A DNA stretch of 64,000 bases. Origin: Hydrogenophilus sp. (GTDB lineage: Bacteria > Pseudomonadota > Gammaproteobacteria > Burkholderiales > Rhodocyclaceae). Below the pieces are notes generated by a model. The model saw nothing but the letters and a program-made list of their open reading frames with translations. It made no database searches and was not told the origin of the DNA. The stretch lies in the NCBI GenBank assembly GCA_026416515.1, contig JAOAEZ010000005.1, forward strand, positions 62,001 through 126,000. Reading direction: 5' to 3'. Below, in pieces: positions 13,741 to 23,709 of the stretch (position 1 is the first letter of the stretch; each line of letters begins with the position of its first letter). A program made the position numbers and the translations under genes.

Positions 13741-14769
13741 TCACGTTGCGCTCCCTCTCCTTTTGCGCGCCGTTTTAGCCCTATACATTCGCTCATCGGC
13801 CAATCGCACCAACTCCGCCAACTCGGGCTGGGCCAATTCGCTCGACAACGCCACGCCGACGCTCGCCCCCTCATAATCGAGGGACCTCTCTCTCAACTGA
13901 TAATGCCCCACCGTCGCTTTCGCCAATCGCTGCGCCACCTCTTCTGGTCTGAATGTTCTCTCCACCTCGCCGAACGCCACGAACTCATCCCCGCCCCACC
14001 GGCCCAAGCGATCCTCGTCGCGCAACACACGGCGCAACCGCTCTGTTACAGCGACGAGCAACTGATCCCCCACCTCATGCCCATAGCGATCGTTCACCGC
14101 CTTAAACCCATCCAAATCGACGAAGGCGACGAAAAGCGCTTGTCCTCGCGCCTGTGCGCTCGCCAATACCGACGGAAAAGCCTCCTCCAGCGAAGTGCGG
14201 CTCATTGCCCCTGTCAATCGATCGTAGTAGGCGCGCGCCGCCAACGCCTCGCGCTCGCTCTCTAACGCCGTCAGCAGCCGCTCTCGTTCGACCGCAGCAC
14301 TCACCACCTGGGCCAAAAGCCGCAACCAAAGCTGCTCCTGGTCGGTGAAAACCCGCGACCTTTCGCTCGCCACACAAAGGGTCCCGAAAATCCGCTCTTC
14401 ATGGTCGGCGATCGGTGCACTCATATAGCTCCTAATCCCCAACGCGATCGCCGCCTCCTTATCGGGCCAAGTGGCGCTCAAATCGGGCACACAACAGAGA
14501 TCGCCACCGCTCGCCACCGCCCGCTCGCACAATGTCGCCGGCAAAGGAAACTCTGCCCCCTCGGTAAGTGGCAACGAAGCGCCGGGCGTCACATAGACCA
14601 CCCGCTGCGTTCCTCGCAACCAATCGAAGTGGGTAAAATACGCTGTATCGACCCCAAGCAGCTCAGTGATCAAAGCCAACACCGGCCGCACCGTCTCCTC
14701 GACCCCCTGGCGCAAGCGGCGGTTCGCCTCCACCAGCAAGCGAAGTACGGCTATCTCATCGCGCGCCAT
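13741..14769 (-). CDS. GAF-GGDEF diguanylate cyclase
   Basis: Predicted cytoplasmic enzyme making cyclic di-GMP from two GTP. It has 342 residues from the ATG at 14769, one base after the rsmG stop. A GAF domain covers about 15-160 and a GGDEF domain about 180-335. The catalytic GGDEF at 259-263 is intact, the metal-binding DLDGFK is present, and an RDED (RxxD) motif five residues before GGDEF is a normal inhibitory I-site, so both activity and product feedback are expected. The ligand of the GAF domain is unknown. Its position between rsmG and parA, inside a conserved housekeeping cluster, is unusual. Confidence 0.9.
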   Translation of the reverse strand: MARDEIAVLRLLVEANRRLRQGVEETVRPVLALITELLGVDTAYFTHFDWLRGTQRVVYVTPGASLPLTEGAEFPLPATLCERAVASGGDLCCVPDLSATWPDKEAAIALGIRSYMSAPIADHEERIFGTLCVASERSRVFTDQEQLWLRLLAQVVSAAVERERLLTALESEREALAARAYYDRLTGAMSRTSLEEAFPSVLASAQARGQALFVAFVDLDGFKAVNDRYGHEVGDQLLVAVTERLRRVLRDEDRLGRWGGDEFVAFGEVERTFRPEEVAQRLAKATVGHYQLRERSLDYEGASVGVALSSELAQPELAELVRLADERMYRAKTARKRRGSAT

Positions 14770-14770
14770 T

Positions 14771-15553
14771 TCAATCACCGCCCGCAAAGAGAAAAGTCGC
14801 TGAATGTTGGGATTGTACCGCCGATTCTCTCTCTGTAGGAGCCAGCACCACCATCGTTCGCGCCTCAGGCAAAAAAGGAATCTCGATCCGCTGAAGCGCC
14901 ACAACCCGTACCGTCTGAGGCAAAGCGGCTATTTCGGCTGCCGCCTCCTGCTCGTTTCCCTTAAACGCGAACCAACACCCCTCCGCCGCCAGCAAATGGC
15001 GGGTCCACCCCACCCAAGTCGCGATTGGCCCCACTGCCCGGGCGGTGATCGCCGCAAACCTCTCGGTACTCTGCCACTCCTCGGCACGGGCGACGACCAC
15101 TCTCAAGCGGCTCAACCCCAACTCAATCCGGCACTGCTCGAGGAATGCCCCCTTTTTTCCCACTGCCTCGAGCGCCACCACCCTCTTCAGCGCTGGCGCA
15201 TCGAGCACCTCCGCCACCACCGCCACAGGTACGGCCGGCAGTCCCGCCCCGCTCCCCACATCCAACAACGAATCCCGCTCCGCCACCCACGGCCACAGGG
15301 CCACCGAATCGAGCAGGTGACGCACCGCGACCGCGCTTGGGATACTCACTGCCGTCAAGCTATAGACCCTATTCCATTTAAGCAACAAGCGCGTATAAGC
15401 CAACAGCCGAGCCACTGCCGTCCTCAACTGCTCGCCGTTCAGTGCGGGCACCAACTGCGGCAATCCCAGCCGCAACCGCCGCTCCGCCTCCGCCCACTCC
15501 GAAGCAGAAGCGGAATCCTCTGCAATCGGCGTTCTACTTCGCCCGCTTGTCAC
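14771..15553 (-). CDS. rsmG: 16S rRNA (guanine527-N7)-methyltransferase RsmG (GidB)
   Basis: Methylates G527 of 16S rRNA using SAM. It has 260 residues, longer than the common 200-210, with extra residues at both ends. Motifs: [29 protein letters not shown] motif [18 protein letters not shown] and [10 protein letters not shown]. The GTG start at 15553 follows a GGAGGGG stretch and overlaps the mnmG stop by 20 bases. The pair mnmG-rsmG is the classical gidAB operon. Confidence 0.93.
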   Translation of the reverse strand: MTSGRSRTPIAEDSASASEWAEAERRLRLGLPQLVPALNGEQLRTAVARLLAYTRLLLKWNRVYSLTAVSIPSAVAVRHLLDSVALWPWVAERDSLLDVGSGAGLPAVPVAVVAEVLDAPALKRVVALEAVGKKGAFLEQCRIELGLSRLRVVVARAEEWQSTERFAAITARAVGPIATWVGWTRHLLAAEGCWFAFKGNEQEAAAEIAALPQTVRVVALQRIEIPFLPEARTMVVLAPTERESAVQSQHSATFLFAGGD

Positions 15554-17462
15554 CCCCCTCCTCTCCCCTCTCCGGTTGGAAGTGCGCCCCTCCGCGGCGC
15601 AGCCACACCCACAGCAATGCCACAGCGGCGGGAGTCACTCCTGGAATTCGGCTCGCCTGACCGAGTGTTTGTGGACGGTGCTGGTTCAACCTCTGTCGCA
15701 CCTCCGTCGACAAACCGGGCACCGAGTTGTAATCGAAATCGGGAGGGATTGCCACTGCCTCGGCTGCTCGCAACCGTTCCACCTCGACGGCCTGGCGCTC
15801 CAAATAGCCGGCGTACTTTGCTGCAATCTCTACCTGCTCGGCCACCTCCTCCGGCAACTCCGGCCAGGCTACCCCCCGCTGATGCAGCAGCTGAGCCACC
15901 CTCGCCAACTCCACCTGCGGGCGTCGCAGCAGATCGAACGCAGAGGTCTCCTTCGTCAAAGGCTGTTGCAGCGCGCTCTCCACCGCCTCCGCATCGCGGC
16001 TTGGGACAAACCAATTGGCCTTCAGCAACGCCACCGCGCGCTCGATCGCCTCGCGTTTACGGCAAAAGAGCGCCCACTGGCGATCGTTTACCAACCCCAA
16101 TCGTCGACCGATCTCGGTCAAGCGCAGATCGGCGTTATCTTCCCGCAAATGGAGGCGAAACTCCGCTCGCGACGTAAACATCCGGTACGGTTCGGTCACC
16201 CCCCGTGTCACCAAATCATCGACCAACACCGCCATATAAGCCTGATCGCGCGTCAAAAGAAGTGGCTCCGAGCCGAGCGCATAAGCCGCTGCGTTGGCTC
16301 CCGCCCACAGTCCCTGGGCAGCTGCCTCCTCGTAACCCGTAGTTCCGTTGATCTGTCCTGCGCAGAAAAGCCCTGGCAATACCTTACTCTCGAGCGTAAC
16401 CTTCAAGTAAGTAGGATCGTAAAAATCGTATTCGATCGCGTATCCGGGCCGGAGAATATGGACCTGCTCCAACCCTGGGATCGTCCGCAAAAAAGCGTAC
16501 TGCACCTCGAAAGGCAACGACGTCGACACGCCGTTGGGGTAAATCTCGGTCGTCTCCAACCCCTCTGGCTCTAAAAACACATGATGGCTCGCCCGATCGG
16601 CAAAGCGGACCACCTTATCCTCGATCGACGGGCAATAGCGCGGTCCCACCCCTTCGATTACCCCGGCGTAGATCGGGCTTTTATCAAGATTCTTGCGGAT
16701 GATCTCGTGGGTCGCCTCGGTCGTGCGGGTAATCCAACAAGGAAGCTGGCGGGGATGCCAAGAGCGGTCGGCCCAAAAGCTCATCACCGGCTCGGGGTTA
16801 TCGCCCGGCTGCATCGTGCAACGGCTAAAGTCGATGGTTCGCCCATCGAGTCGGGCCGGTGTTCCTGTCTTCAAACGCCCGCGCGGCAAACCGAGCTCTC
16901 GCAACCGGCGTGCCAACGCTACTGCCGGAGGATCACCCGCCCGGCCGGCGGGATAGTTTTGCAAACCGACGTGGATTACCCCGTTCAAAAAGGTCCCCGC
17001 CGTCAGAACCACCGCGCGGCCATACACTCGGAGCCCCAGCTGGGTCACCACCCCCCTCACCTCTCCCTCTTCGACGATCAGATCCTCGACTGCCTGCTGA
17101 AAAAGCTGCAACCCCCTCTGCTGCTCCAAACGGCGGCGGATCGCCCGTTTGTAAAGCACTCGGTCGGCCTGCGCGCGGGTCGCGCGCACTGCTGGTCCCT
17201 TGCTCGCGTTCAACCTTCGAAATTGGATCCCTGCCTCGTCGGTCGCCAGCGCCATCGCCCCCCCTAGCGCATCCACCTCCTTGACCAAATGTCCTTTCCC
17301 GATTCCGCCGATCGACGGATTGCAGCTCATCTGGCCGATCGTCTCCAAGTTGTGGGTAATCAGCAGCGTTTTCGCTCCGCGTCGAGCAGCGGCGAGCGCC
17401 GCCTCACTCCCCGCATGTCCTCCTCCCACCACGATCACATCGAAGCGGTCGGGAAACTCCAT
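15534..17462 (-). CDS. mnmG: tRNA uridine-5-carboxymethylaminomethyl modification enzyme MnmG (GidA)
   Basis: FAD- and NADH-dependent partner of MnmE that modifies wobble uridine 34 of several tRNAs. It has 642 residues. The N-terminal dinucleotide fold has [10 protein letters not shown]; family signatures include [34 protein letters not shown] and [17 protein letters not shown]. The ATG at 17462 is preceded by GAGGGGG. It leads the mnmG-rsmG-cyclase-parA-parB run, whose members are spaced by at most 34 bases or overlap. MnmE is not in the window. Confidence 0.97.
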   Translation of the reverse strand: MEFPDRFDVIVVGGGHAGSEAALAAARRGAKTLLITHNLETIGQMSCNPSIGGIGKGHLVKEVDALGGAMALATDEAGIQFRRLNASKGPAVRATRAQADRVLYKRAIRRRLEQQRGLQLFQQAVEDLIVEEGEVRGVVTQLGLRVYGRAVVLTAGTFLNGVIHVGLQNYPAGRAGDPPAVALARRLRELGLPRGRLKTGTPARLDGRTIDFSRCTMQPGDNPEPVMSFWADRSWHPRQLPCWITRTTEATHEIIRKNLDKSPIYAGVIEGVGPRYCPSIEDKVVRFADRASHHVFLEPEGLETTEIYPNGVSTSLPFEVQYAFLRTIPGLEQVHILRPGYAIEYDFYDPTYLKVTLESKVLPGLFCAGQINGTTGYEEAAAQGLWAGANAAAYALGSEPLLLTRDQAYMAVLVDDLVTRGVTEPYRMFTSRAEFRLHLREDNADLRLTEIGRRLGLVNDRQWALFCRKREAIERAVALLKANWFVPSRDAEAVESALQQPLTKETSAFDLLRRPQVELARVAQLLHQRGVAWPELPEEVAEQVEIAAKYAGYLERQAVEVERLRAAEAVAIPPDFDYNSVPGLSTEVRQRLNQHRPQTLGQASRIPGVTPAAVALLWVWLRRGGAHFQPERGEEGGDKRAK

Positions 17463-17474
17463 CGCTGCCCCCTC

Positions 17475-17508
17475 AAAAAAACCGAAGGGCGCACTATATC
17501 ACACCCTT
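17475..17508 (-). terminator. Probable intrinsic terminator after nfo
   Basis: On the minus strand AAGGGTG and CGCCCTT (17508-17502 and 17491-17485) form a 7-base stem with one G-T pair and a 10-base loop, followed by CGG and seven T residues (17481-17475). It begins 22 bases after the nfo stop. The loop contains TATAGT (17498-17493), which could also be a -10 for mnmG, so terminator and promoter may overlap. Confidence 0.55.
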
Positions 17509-17530
17509 AGAAGGTCCTCATCGTCCTCCT

Positions 17531-18418
17531 CTACCCCTGTCTCGACCGCTCGTTATCCTCTTCGCCAAGCCCTCTCTCCTGGACCAACCCGTAGAGCAGG
17601 CGGATCTCCTCTGGCCAGCGCGCCTCATCGATCGTCTCTAAAATCAATGGAATACCATCAAAGCGGGGATCGTTCATCACATAGCGAAAGACCGCCAACC
17701 CCAACTCCCCCTCGGTCAGCACATCGTGGCGATCGACGCGGCTCCCCAACTTTGCCTTCGAACCGTTTAAATGCATCCCGCGCAGATAGCGGAACCCCAC
17801 CACGCGATCGAACTCGGCAAACACCTTCTCGCACCTGTTCTCCGTTCGCAGGTCGTATCCTGCGGCGAACATATGGCACGTATCGAGGCAAACTCCCACT
17901 CGTTCTTTTGGCTCGATCTGCTCGATCAACCGAGCCAAATGATCAAACGAATACCCTACCCAACTCCCCTGTCCTGCGGTGATCTCAATCACAGCGGTCA
18001 CCTCTGGGACACGCGCCAATGCCTCGTTCACCGACTCTGCCACCCGTCGCAAGCACTCCTCCTCGTCGATCGCCCCCAGATGGGCCCCGGGGTGGAAATT
18101 CAGCAACGGCAACCCCAGCGTATAGCATCGCTGCATCTCTTCCACAAACGCTGCCCGCGACTTTGCCAACCCTGCTGCCCCTGGATGGCCCAAATTGATC
18201 AAATAGCTATCGTGTGGCAAAACATGGTGTGGGGAAATACCCACCGCTGCCAAATTTGCCCGGAACGCCTCCACCTCCTCCTCGGTAAGCGGTTTAGCGT
18301 GCCACTGTCGTTGGTTTTTGGTAAAAAGCGCGAACGCTTTTGCGCCGATCGCAGCGGCGTTGAGTGGCGCCTGGGCCACTCCGCCGGCGGCGCTCACATG
18401 GGCCCCGACATACTTCAT
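17531..18418 (-). CDS. nfo: Endonuclease IV (AP endonuclease)
   Basis: Zinc-dependent enzyme that cleaves DNA at abasic sites in base-excision repair. It has 295 residues forming one TIM barrel. Visible family motifs: GAHVSAAGG at the start, [72 protein letters not shown] and PLILETIDE, together supplying the zinc ligands. It lies downstream of the exporter genes on the same strand and appears to end at the terminator at 17475-17508. Confidence 0.95.
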   Translation of the reverse strand: MKYVGAHVSAAGGVAQAPLNAAAIGAKAFALFTKNQRQWHAKPLTEEEVEAFRANLAAVGISPHHVLPHDSYLINLGHPGAAGLAKSRAAFVEEMQRCYTLGLPLLNFHPGAHLGAIDEEECLRRVAESVNEALARVPEVTAVIEITAGQGSWVGYSFDHLARLIEQIEPKERVGVCLDTCHMFAAGYDLRTENRCEKVFAEFDRVVGFRYLRGMHLNGSKAKLGSRVDRHDVLTEGELGLAVFRYVMNDPRFDGIPLILETIDEARWPEEIRLLYGLVQERGLGEEDNERSRQG

Positions 18419-18472
18419 TCCTGCTCATCCCTCCATTCGATGCGTTTCTCACCATCCCTCTGCCCCATCGAC

Positions 18473-19672
18473 TCACTCCTGGCGCAGCGCGGCGATCGGA
18501 TCGAGCCGTGCTGCCCGATGCGCAGGCAAAAAACCAAACACCACACCGATTGCCGCCGAAAAGAGAACCGCCAAAGCGATTATCCCGTAGTCGAGGACAA
18601 AGGGGAAAGTCAGCGCCTGCGCTGCCAAGCGTGACACCATCACTGCCAACACCGCCCCGATGATCCCTCCTGACCCCGACAGCACCACTGCCTCCACCAG
18701 AAACTGGACACGCACATCTCGCCCTCGCGCCCCGATCGCCCGTCGGATTCCGATTTCGCGTGTTCGCTCCGTCACCGACACCAACATGATATTCATAATT
18801 CCGATTCCCCCCACCAGCAAGCTGATCGCTGCCACTGCCGACAACAATGTCGTCAACATCTGGGTTGTTGTGGTAAACGTTCGCTCAATCTCCCGCGAAT
18901 CGACGATGCGAAAATCGTCCTCCTCTTTTGGTCCCAAATGGCGCCGCTCGCGCAGCAGCGCGCGCACCTCGGCGATCGCCTCGCTGCTGGTATACCCCGG
19001 CGCAACCGAAGCGATGATCATGCGTACCTGGGTGTTACCGGCGATCCGCCGGTGGTACAACCGCAGCGGAACCATCACCAAATCGTCCTGATCTTGGCCG
19101 AAAGCGGATTGTCCTTTTCCCTCCAGCACGCCGATCACCTCACACGACAACTTCTCGATTCGCACTCGCTCTCCCACTGGCGAGCTCTCGGCAAAGAGGG
19201 TGCGCGCCACTGTCTGTCCCAAAAGGCAAACTGCTGCGCCTGCCCGCAGCTCTCCCTCGGTCGGTTCACGCCCCTCGGCCACTGGCCACTGGCGCGCTGC
19301 GAGGTAACCCGCCCCGATCCCCACCACCTGCGTAGTGGTGCTCTGGTTACCGGCCACCACAGTCCGGCTAGTCACCGCTGCCGGCGCTGCGATCGCGATA
19401 GCGGCTGCCTCCCGCTCGAGGAACAATGCATCCTCCACGCGAAAAGGCACTGTGGCGCTCCCCGGTCCAAAACCGCGCGACGGGCTGATAAAAAGAACAT
19501 TTGCTCCCATCGCGGCGATCTGCTGCTGCACCGCCAACGTTGCCCCCCGCCCCAAGGTCACCAACACGATCACTGCTGCCACGCCGATCACCACGCCCAG
19601 CACCGTCAAAAAAGACCGGAGTGGATTGCGGAACAAAGAGCGCCACGCCTCCTGCAATGCGTTACCCCACAC
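18473..19672 (-). CDS. MacB-type ABC transporter permease
   Basis: Inner-membrane permease of a tripartite macrolide/peptide-type exporter. It has 399 residues with four membrane helices: one near the N-terminus (RSFLTVLGVVIGVAAVIVLV) and three at the C-terminus, separated by a large periplasmic domain (MacB_PCD and FtsX folds). The GTG at 19672 was chosen because AGGAGG stands six bases upstream; it overlaps the ATPase gene by 11 bases. The TERTREIGIRRAIGARGRDV motif contacts the ATPase. Unlike E. coli MacB, the ATPase is a separate protein. The exported substrate is unknown. Confidence 0.88.
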   Translation of the reverse strand: MWGNALQEAWRSLFRNPLRSFLTVLGVVIGVAAVIVLVTLGRGATLAVQQQIAAMGANVLFISPSRGFGPGSATVPFRVEDALFLEREAAAIAIAAPAAVTSRTVVAGNQSTTTQVVGIGAGYLAARQWPVAEGREPTEGELRAGAAVCLLGQTVARTLFAESSPVGERVRIEKLSCEVIGVLEGKGQSAFGQDQDDLVMVPLRLYHRRIAGNTQVRMIIASVAPGYTSSEAIAEVRALLRERRHLGPKEEDDFRIVDSREIERTFTTTTQMLTTLLSAVAAISLLVGGIGIMNIMLVSVTERTREIGIRRAIGARGRDVRVQFLVEAVVLSGSGGIIGAVLAVMVSRLAAQALTFPFVLDYGIIALAVLFSAAIGVVFGFLPAHRAARLDPIAALRQE

Positions 19673-20408
19673 CTGAATCCTCCTCAATTCTTCCATCGCG
19701 GAACCGCACCACTCGCGCTGCATATGCGGCGACATCAGCCTCGTGCGTCACCATCACCACGGTGAGTCCTTGCTGATGCAACGACGAAAAAAGAGTCATA
19801 ATCTCGTGGCTCATCGCCGAATCGAGGTTACCGGTCGGCTCATCGGCCAACAGCAACCGCGGCTGGGTGACGATGGCGCGGGCGATCGCCACGCGCTGCT
19901 GTTGTCCCCCTGAAAGCTCGCTGGGGCGGTGTTGCTCGCGCCCGCTCAATCCGACTGCGGCCAACGCCGCGCGGGCGCGCTCTCGACGCTCTCGGCGGCC
20001 GACGCCATGGTACACCAACGGCAGCTCCACATTTTCCAGCGCCGTCAAGCGAGGCAACAGATAGAAACCCTGAAAGACGAACCCTAAAAAGTAACGGCGT
20101 ACCAGCGCTCGTCCATCATCTCCCAAACGTCCCACCTCAACCCCCGCCAAGCGGTAATCCCCGCTTGAAGGCGTATCGAGGCAACCGATGATGCTCAGAC
20201 ACGTCGACTTTCCCGAACCGCTCGGCCCCATCAACGCCACGAACTCCCCCTCCTCGATCGACAAATCGACCCCTCGCAGCGCCCACACCGCGGCCTCTCC
20301 TTTTCCGAAAACGCGCGTTACACCCCTCAACGCCACCAATGGAATGCTTTTCTCCCTCTCTCCCTGCGCCCCCTTTCCCTCAAAAATCGCCAAATGCGCT
20401 TGACTCAC
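19662..20408 (-). CDS. MacB/LolD-type ABC transporter ATP-binding protein
   Basis: ATPase of the adjoining permease. It has 248 residues. Walker [11 protein letters not shown]-loop [21 protein letters not shown], signature [14 protein letters not shown], Walker [13 protein letters not shown] and the H-loop VTHE are complete. It belongs to the LolD/MacB/SalX group by its sequence around the Q-loop. It lies between the membrane fusion protein gene (19 bases upstream) and the permease gene. Confidence 0.92.
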   Translation of the reverse strand: MSQAHLAIFEGKGAQGEREKSIPLVALRGVTRVFGKGEAAVWALRGVDLSIEEGEFVALMGPSGSGKSTCLSIIGCLDTPSSGDYRLAGVEVGRLGDDGRALVRRYFLGFVFQGFYLLPRLTALENVELPLVYHGVGRRERRERARAALAAVGLSGREQHRPSELSGGQQQRVAIARAIVTQPRLLLADEPTGNLDSAMSHEIMTLFSSLHQQGLTVVMVTHEADVAAYAARVVRFRDGRIEEDSGVG

Positions 20409-20427
20409 CCTCGCCCCTCACTCGCGG

Positions 20428-21720
20428 TTACCGCTCGCGGCGCCGTTCCCGCACCACCACAGGGGTTCCCTCTTTCAAATCCCCCTCGAGCACCTCTACC
20501 ACCTCGGTGCGGCGGCCATCGGTCAATCCCAAGCGGACCCGTACGGGGTGGGGTTGACCCTCACGCAACACGTAGACGACCGCCACCCCCTCTCGTCTCG
20601 TCTCTGGGGGAGGCGTTCGAGGTGCTGGGGGAATAGTCGGGCGCAAAATACTCAAGATCCCCTCTCCGCGGCCTCCCCTCTCTCCTCTCTCCCCTCTGCT
20701 CTCCTCAGTCGCACGGGGGCGGTAGCGCAGCGCGGCGTTAGCCACCGTCAACACCCGCTCGCGGCGATCGACCTCGATCTCCGCGCTAGCGGTCATTCCC
20801 GGCCGCAATTTCAACGCCCGGTTCTCAGCGGCGATCACTGCCTTATAGGTCACTACTCCGTTCACCACCTCTCCCCCCAATCGCACCAATCGCACCCGTC
20901 CCTCGAATCGCTCCTCCGGGTATGCATCGACGCGAAAGCGCACCCGCTGTCCCGCGGCTACCCGTCCCACATCGGCCTCATCGACATCGGCGATCAACTC
21001 CATTTGTGTCAAATCCTCGGCCAACACAAACAATACCGGTGCCTGCAACGATGCAGCGATCGTTTGGCCGGGATTCACCTTTCGCTGCAGCACCACGCCC
21101 TGGATCGGCGAACGGATCACCGACTTATCGAGGTTGGTTCGCACCTCCTCGATCTGCGCCTCGATCGCCTTGACCTGTGCGGCCACCTGTACCTCCCCCG
21201 CCGCCGCGCGTTGCACTGCGGCGCGGGCAGTGTCGAGCTCCTGTGCCGAAACTGCCTGGCCGCCGCTGGTCGCTGCGGCCCGTTCGAGTCGCTGTAATCG
21301 GGCGACCATCTCTCGTTTGGTCGCTTCAACCTCAGGCAACCGGGCGCGTGTCGCTGCCAATTGGGCGCGCAATTGACGGTACTGCGCCTCGAGACGGCGG
21401 GTATCGAGGCGAGCCAGCACCTGCCCCTGGCGCACGGGATCGTTGTAGTCCACCAGCACCTCCCGCACGGTTCCCGAGATCTCTGCTCCTACCTCCACCT
21501 GGTTGGTCGGCTGCAGCGACCCCGTCGCGCTCACCGTCGCCACCATCTCCTGGATGCGGGCGGCGTCGGTTTCATACTCAACTGCAAATCGCTGGGTTCC
21601 CTGCAACCACCCCCAAAAAGCCCCCCCGCCCGCCAACAGCGCTGCCGTCAGCAGCACCGTCCCCCACCCCCATCGCGAACTTCTTGTTCCCTCGGTAACG
21701 GATCGATCGCGCTCTCTCAC
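20428..21720 (-). CDS. Periplasmic adaptor (membrane fusion) protein, MacA/HlyD type
   Basis: Adaptor linking the inner-membrane MacB-like pump to an outer-membrane channel. It has about 430 residues from the GTG at 21720, whose last bases overlap the upstream stop (GTGA). It has an N-terminal membrane anchor (about 20-40), a lipoyl/barrel region opening with the TGSLQPTNQVEVGAEISG block, a coiled-coil hairpin (about 115-200), then the second lipoyl half QRKVNPGQTI and beta-barrel domains. A Gly/Arg-rich insert and Pro-rich stretch near the C-terminus are unusual. The MacA assignment rests on its neighbours. Confidence 0.88.
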   Translation of the reverse strand: MRERDRSVTEGTRSSRWGWGTVLLTAALLAGGGAFWGWLQGTQRFAVEYETDAARIQEMVATVSATGSLQPTNQVEVGAEISGTVREVLVDYNDPVRQGQVLARLDTRRLEAQYRQLRAQLAATRARLPEVEATKREMVARLQRLERAAATSGGQAVSAQELDTARAAVQRAAAGEVQVAAQVKAIEAQIEEVRTNLDKSVIRSPIQGVVLQRKVNPGQTIAASLQAPVLFVLAEDLTQMELIADVDEADVGRVAAGQRVRFRVDAYPEERFEGRVRLVRLGGEVVNGVVTYKAVIAAENRALKLRPGMTASAEIEVDRRERVLTVANAALRYRPRATEESRGERGERGGRGEGILSILRPTIPPAPRTPPPETRREGVAVVYVLREGQPHPVRVRLGLTDGRRTEVVEVLEGDLKEGTPVVVRERRRER

Positions 21721-23093
21721 CACAGCACCCCCAACGCCAACTCCAGTTCGGCGCGTGCTGCCCAACTCTCCCCTTTTGCCTCCACCCAACCATCCTCAGC
21801 CGACAACCATTGCCGTTCTGCCTCCATCACCGCTGAAAAATCGACCAATCCCGCCCGGTACTGGGCCACCAGCAACCGCCACGCCTGCTCAGCCGACTGA
21901 GCTGCCACCTGCAATGCCTCCATTTGGGCATAGTAGGTATGGGTACGTGCCAACGCCTCCTCGCACGCTCGCACCGCTGTCAGCACCGCTTGGCGGTAAT
22001 TTGCCACTGCCTCCTCCACCGCCGCCTGTGCCGCCTGCACCTCCCCCCTCAAGCGTCCCCCATCGAACAGGGTCGCGTTCAACCCTAAGGCCCAAGACCA
22101 ACTCAACACCGACGCCTGCCACCAACCGGCTGGACTAGCTGCTGCCAATGCCAGCGACCCCATCAAAGGAAAAGAGGGGAAACGCGCCGCAACGCGTTCA
22201 TCGGCGCTGGCCAACGACGCCTGCAACCGGCGCTCCGCCGCCTGCACATCGGGGCGGCGGCGCAATAGATCGGCCGGCGTAACAGCGGCATCGGGCGGAG
22301 GAGGAGGGGGAGGCAAAGCGTTTTCGTCTACTCCCTCTGTCCAGCGTCGATCGCCGCCGGTAACTACCACCAATCGCTCCTGGGCCCCCTCCACTCTCCC
22401 CCTCAGTTGAGCCTCCTGAGAGCGCAACTGTGCCGCGAGCGTCTGCACCTGTGCCAATTCCCGCTCACTCGCCAATCCCGCCTTCACCTTCGCTGCAACG
22501 AGACGAACCATCTCGTCGGCAAGCCGCTGCTGGCGGCGGTTGAAGTTCAACCGCTCTGTCGCTGTTGCCGCCTCGAAATAAGCGCGCGCCGCTTCGAGAA
22601 ACAATTCCCGCTCTACCTGAAGCACCTCGAAGGCCGCCGCCTCAGCCCGCAAAGCGGCGGCGCGCGCAGCTGCCTCTCTCGCTCCGAAAAGATCGAGGCT
22701 CCACCGCCACTCGGCCCCCAAGCGCGCCTGCTCTCCTCCTATTCCCCCCCCATCCCGCCCTTTTCCCCCTCCCGTTCCCCGCCCCACCGTCGCGTTTCCT
22801 CCCACTGTCGGCAACCCTTCGGCACGTGCCGCCTTGGCTAATGCCTGCGCCTGGGCCAAGCGTGCCGCTGCTGCCTCCCTCTGGGGGTTAGCCGTTCGCA
22901 CAGCCGCCACCACCTTCCCCAACGCGACCACTCGTCTGGGCACCGGCTCGCCCAACTCCCCCATCCCCTGCATCGTTTCAAGCGCGGGCTGTACTGTCTC
23001 CCGCTCCCTCGGCGGCACGGCCAACGACCCACACCCTACCACCGCCAGCGCCATTGCCACCCACCCGCTGAAAAGTCTAAACGCACCCGACAA
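21717..23093 (-). CDS. Outer-membrane efflux lipoprotein, NodT/TolC family
   Basis: Outer-membrane channel of the exporter. About 458 residues. The start chosen is the TTG at 23093, ten bases after GGAGGAG, giving a short signal peptide and the lipobox VVGC; an ATG at 23123 lacks such a site and would add ten residues. The pattern of two OEP repeats with Ala-rich helices, and LLRRRPDVQAAERRL with the following ASADERVAARFPSFPL, is typical of NodT-family channels. It overlaps mobA by 17 bases and the adaptor gene by four. Confidence 0.87.
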   Translation of the reverse strand: MSGAFRLFSGWVAMALAVVGCGSLAVPPRERETVQPALETMQGMGELGEPVPRRVVALGKVVAAVRTANPQREAAAARLAQAQALAKAARAEGLPTVGGNATVGRGTGGGKGRDGGGIGGEQARLGAEWRWSLDLFGAREAAARAAALRAEAAAFEVLQVERELFLEAARAYFEAATATERLNFNRRQQRLADEMVRLVAAKVKAGLASERELAQVQTLAAQLRSQEAQLRGRVEGAQERLVVVTGGDRRWTEGVDENALPPPPPPPDAAVTPADLLRRRPDVQAAERRLQASLASADERVAARFPSFPLMGSLALAAASPAGWWQASVLSWSWALGLNATLFDGGRLRGEVQAAQAAVEEAVANYRQAVLTAVRACEEALARTHTYYAQMEALQVAAQSAEQAWRLLVAQYRAGLVDFSAVMEAERQWLSAEDGWVEAKGESWAARAELELALGVLW

Positions 23094-23709
23094 GGCGGTG
23101 CAACTCCTCCAAACTATTCGCATTGGCAAACGCGGAAAGACGATCGGCAAAAGAGACAAAGCGGTGCGGCTGTCTTACTACCCATGCTTCCACCCGTCGT
23201 CCGCCCGCTGCAAGGAATTCCTCTACTCGCGGTCGGTGGTCTTGATGCAACAGCAAAAAAGTCCACTGGGGGCGTTTACCGTCGTGGGCCACGAAAACAG
23301 GCGGGGGTACTCTTTCCTCCTCCCTCCTTGCCGCATCCCAAAACCGCGCCACCAAATCCTCGGCAAGGCACGGTGCGTCGCACGGAACCACCGCCAACCA
23401 CCTGCATGGCGTTGCCGCCAACCCTGCGGCGATCCCCGCCAACGGTCCCTGGTAACGGAAATCCCCCTCATCTGCCACCACCGTCGCCCCCAAGGTGCGG
23501 TAGCGCTCCAACGTTCGGTTGGCGCTTACCACCAGCGAATCCACCTGCGGCCGCAACCGTTCCGCCACCCAAGCCACCAAAGGTCGGCCCCGCCACTCCA
23601 CCCACCCCTTATCCACTCCCCCCATTCGTCGCGCGCGGCCGCCCGCCAAAATCAACCCGCCTATTCCCCCTTCGGGATTCCCCGCTCGCCCGTTCACTCT
23701 CCCCCTCAC
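23077..23709 (-). CDS. mobA: Molybdenum cofactor guanylyltransferase MobA
   Basis: Transfers GMP to molybdopterin to make the MGD form of the molybdenum cofactor. It has 210 residues. Visible motifs: GLILAGGRARRMGGVDKGW (the GTP-binding start), QGPLAGIAAGL and VVPCDAPCL with the metal-binding Asp. The GTG at 23709 overlaps the AAA+ ATPase stop by four bases (GTGA). It sits between a tandem AAA+ ATPase and an exporter, which does not suggest a functional link by itself. Its presence implies MGD-type molybdoenzymes elsewhere in the genome. Confidence 0.92.
   Translation of the reverse strand: MRGRVNGRAGNPEGGIGGLILAGGRARRMGGVDKGWVEWRGRPLVAWVAERLRPQVDSLVVSANRTLERYRTLGATVVADEGDFRYQGPLAGIAAGLAATPCRWLAVVPCDAPCLAEDLVARFWDAARREEERVPPPVFVAHDGKRPQWTFLLLHQDHRPRVEEFLAAGGRRVEAWVVRQPHRFVSFADRLSAFANANSLEELHRLVGCV

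Noticed and set aside
22815-22830. GGCACGTGCC palindrome inside the outer-membrane channel gene
   Set aside because: Resembles only the centre of parS; the outer bases do not match and it lies in coding sequence.
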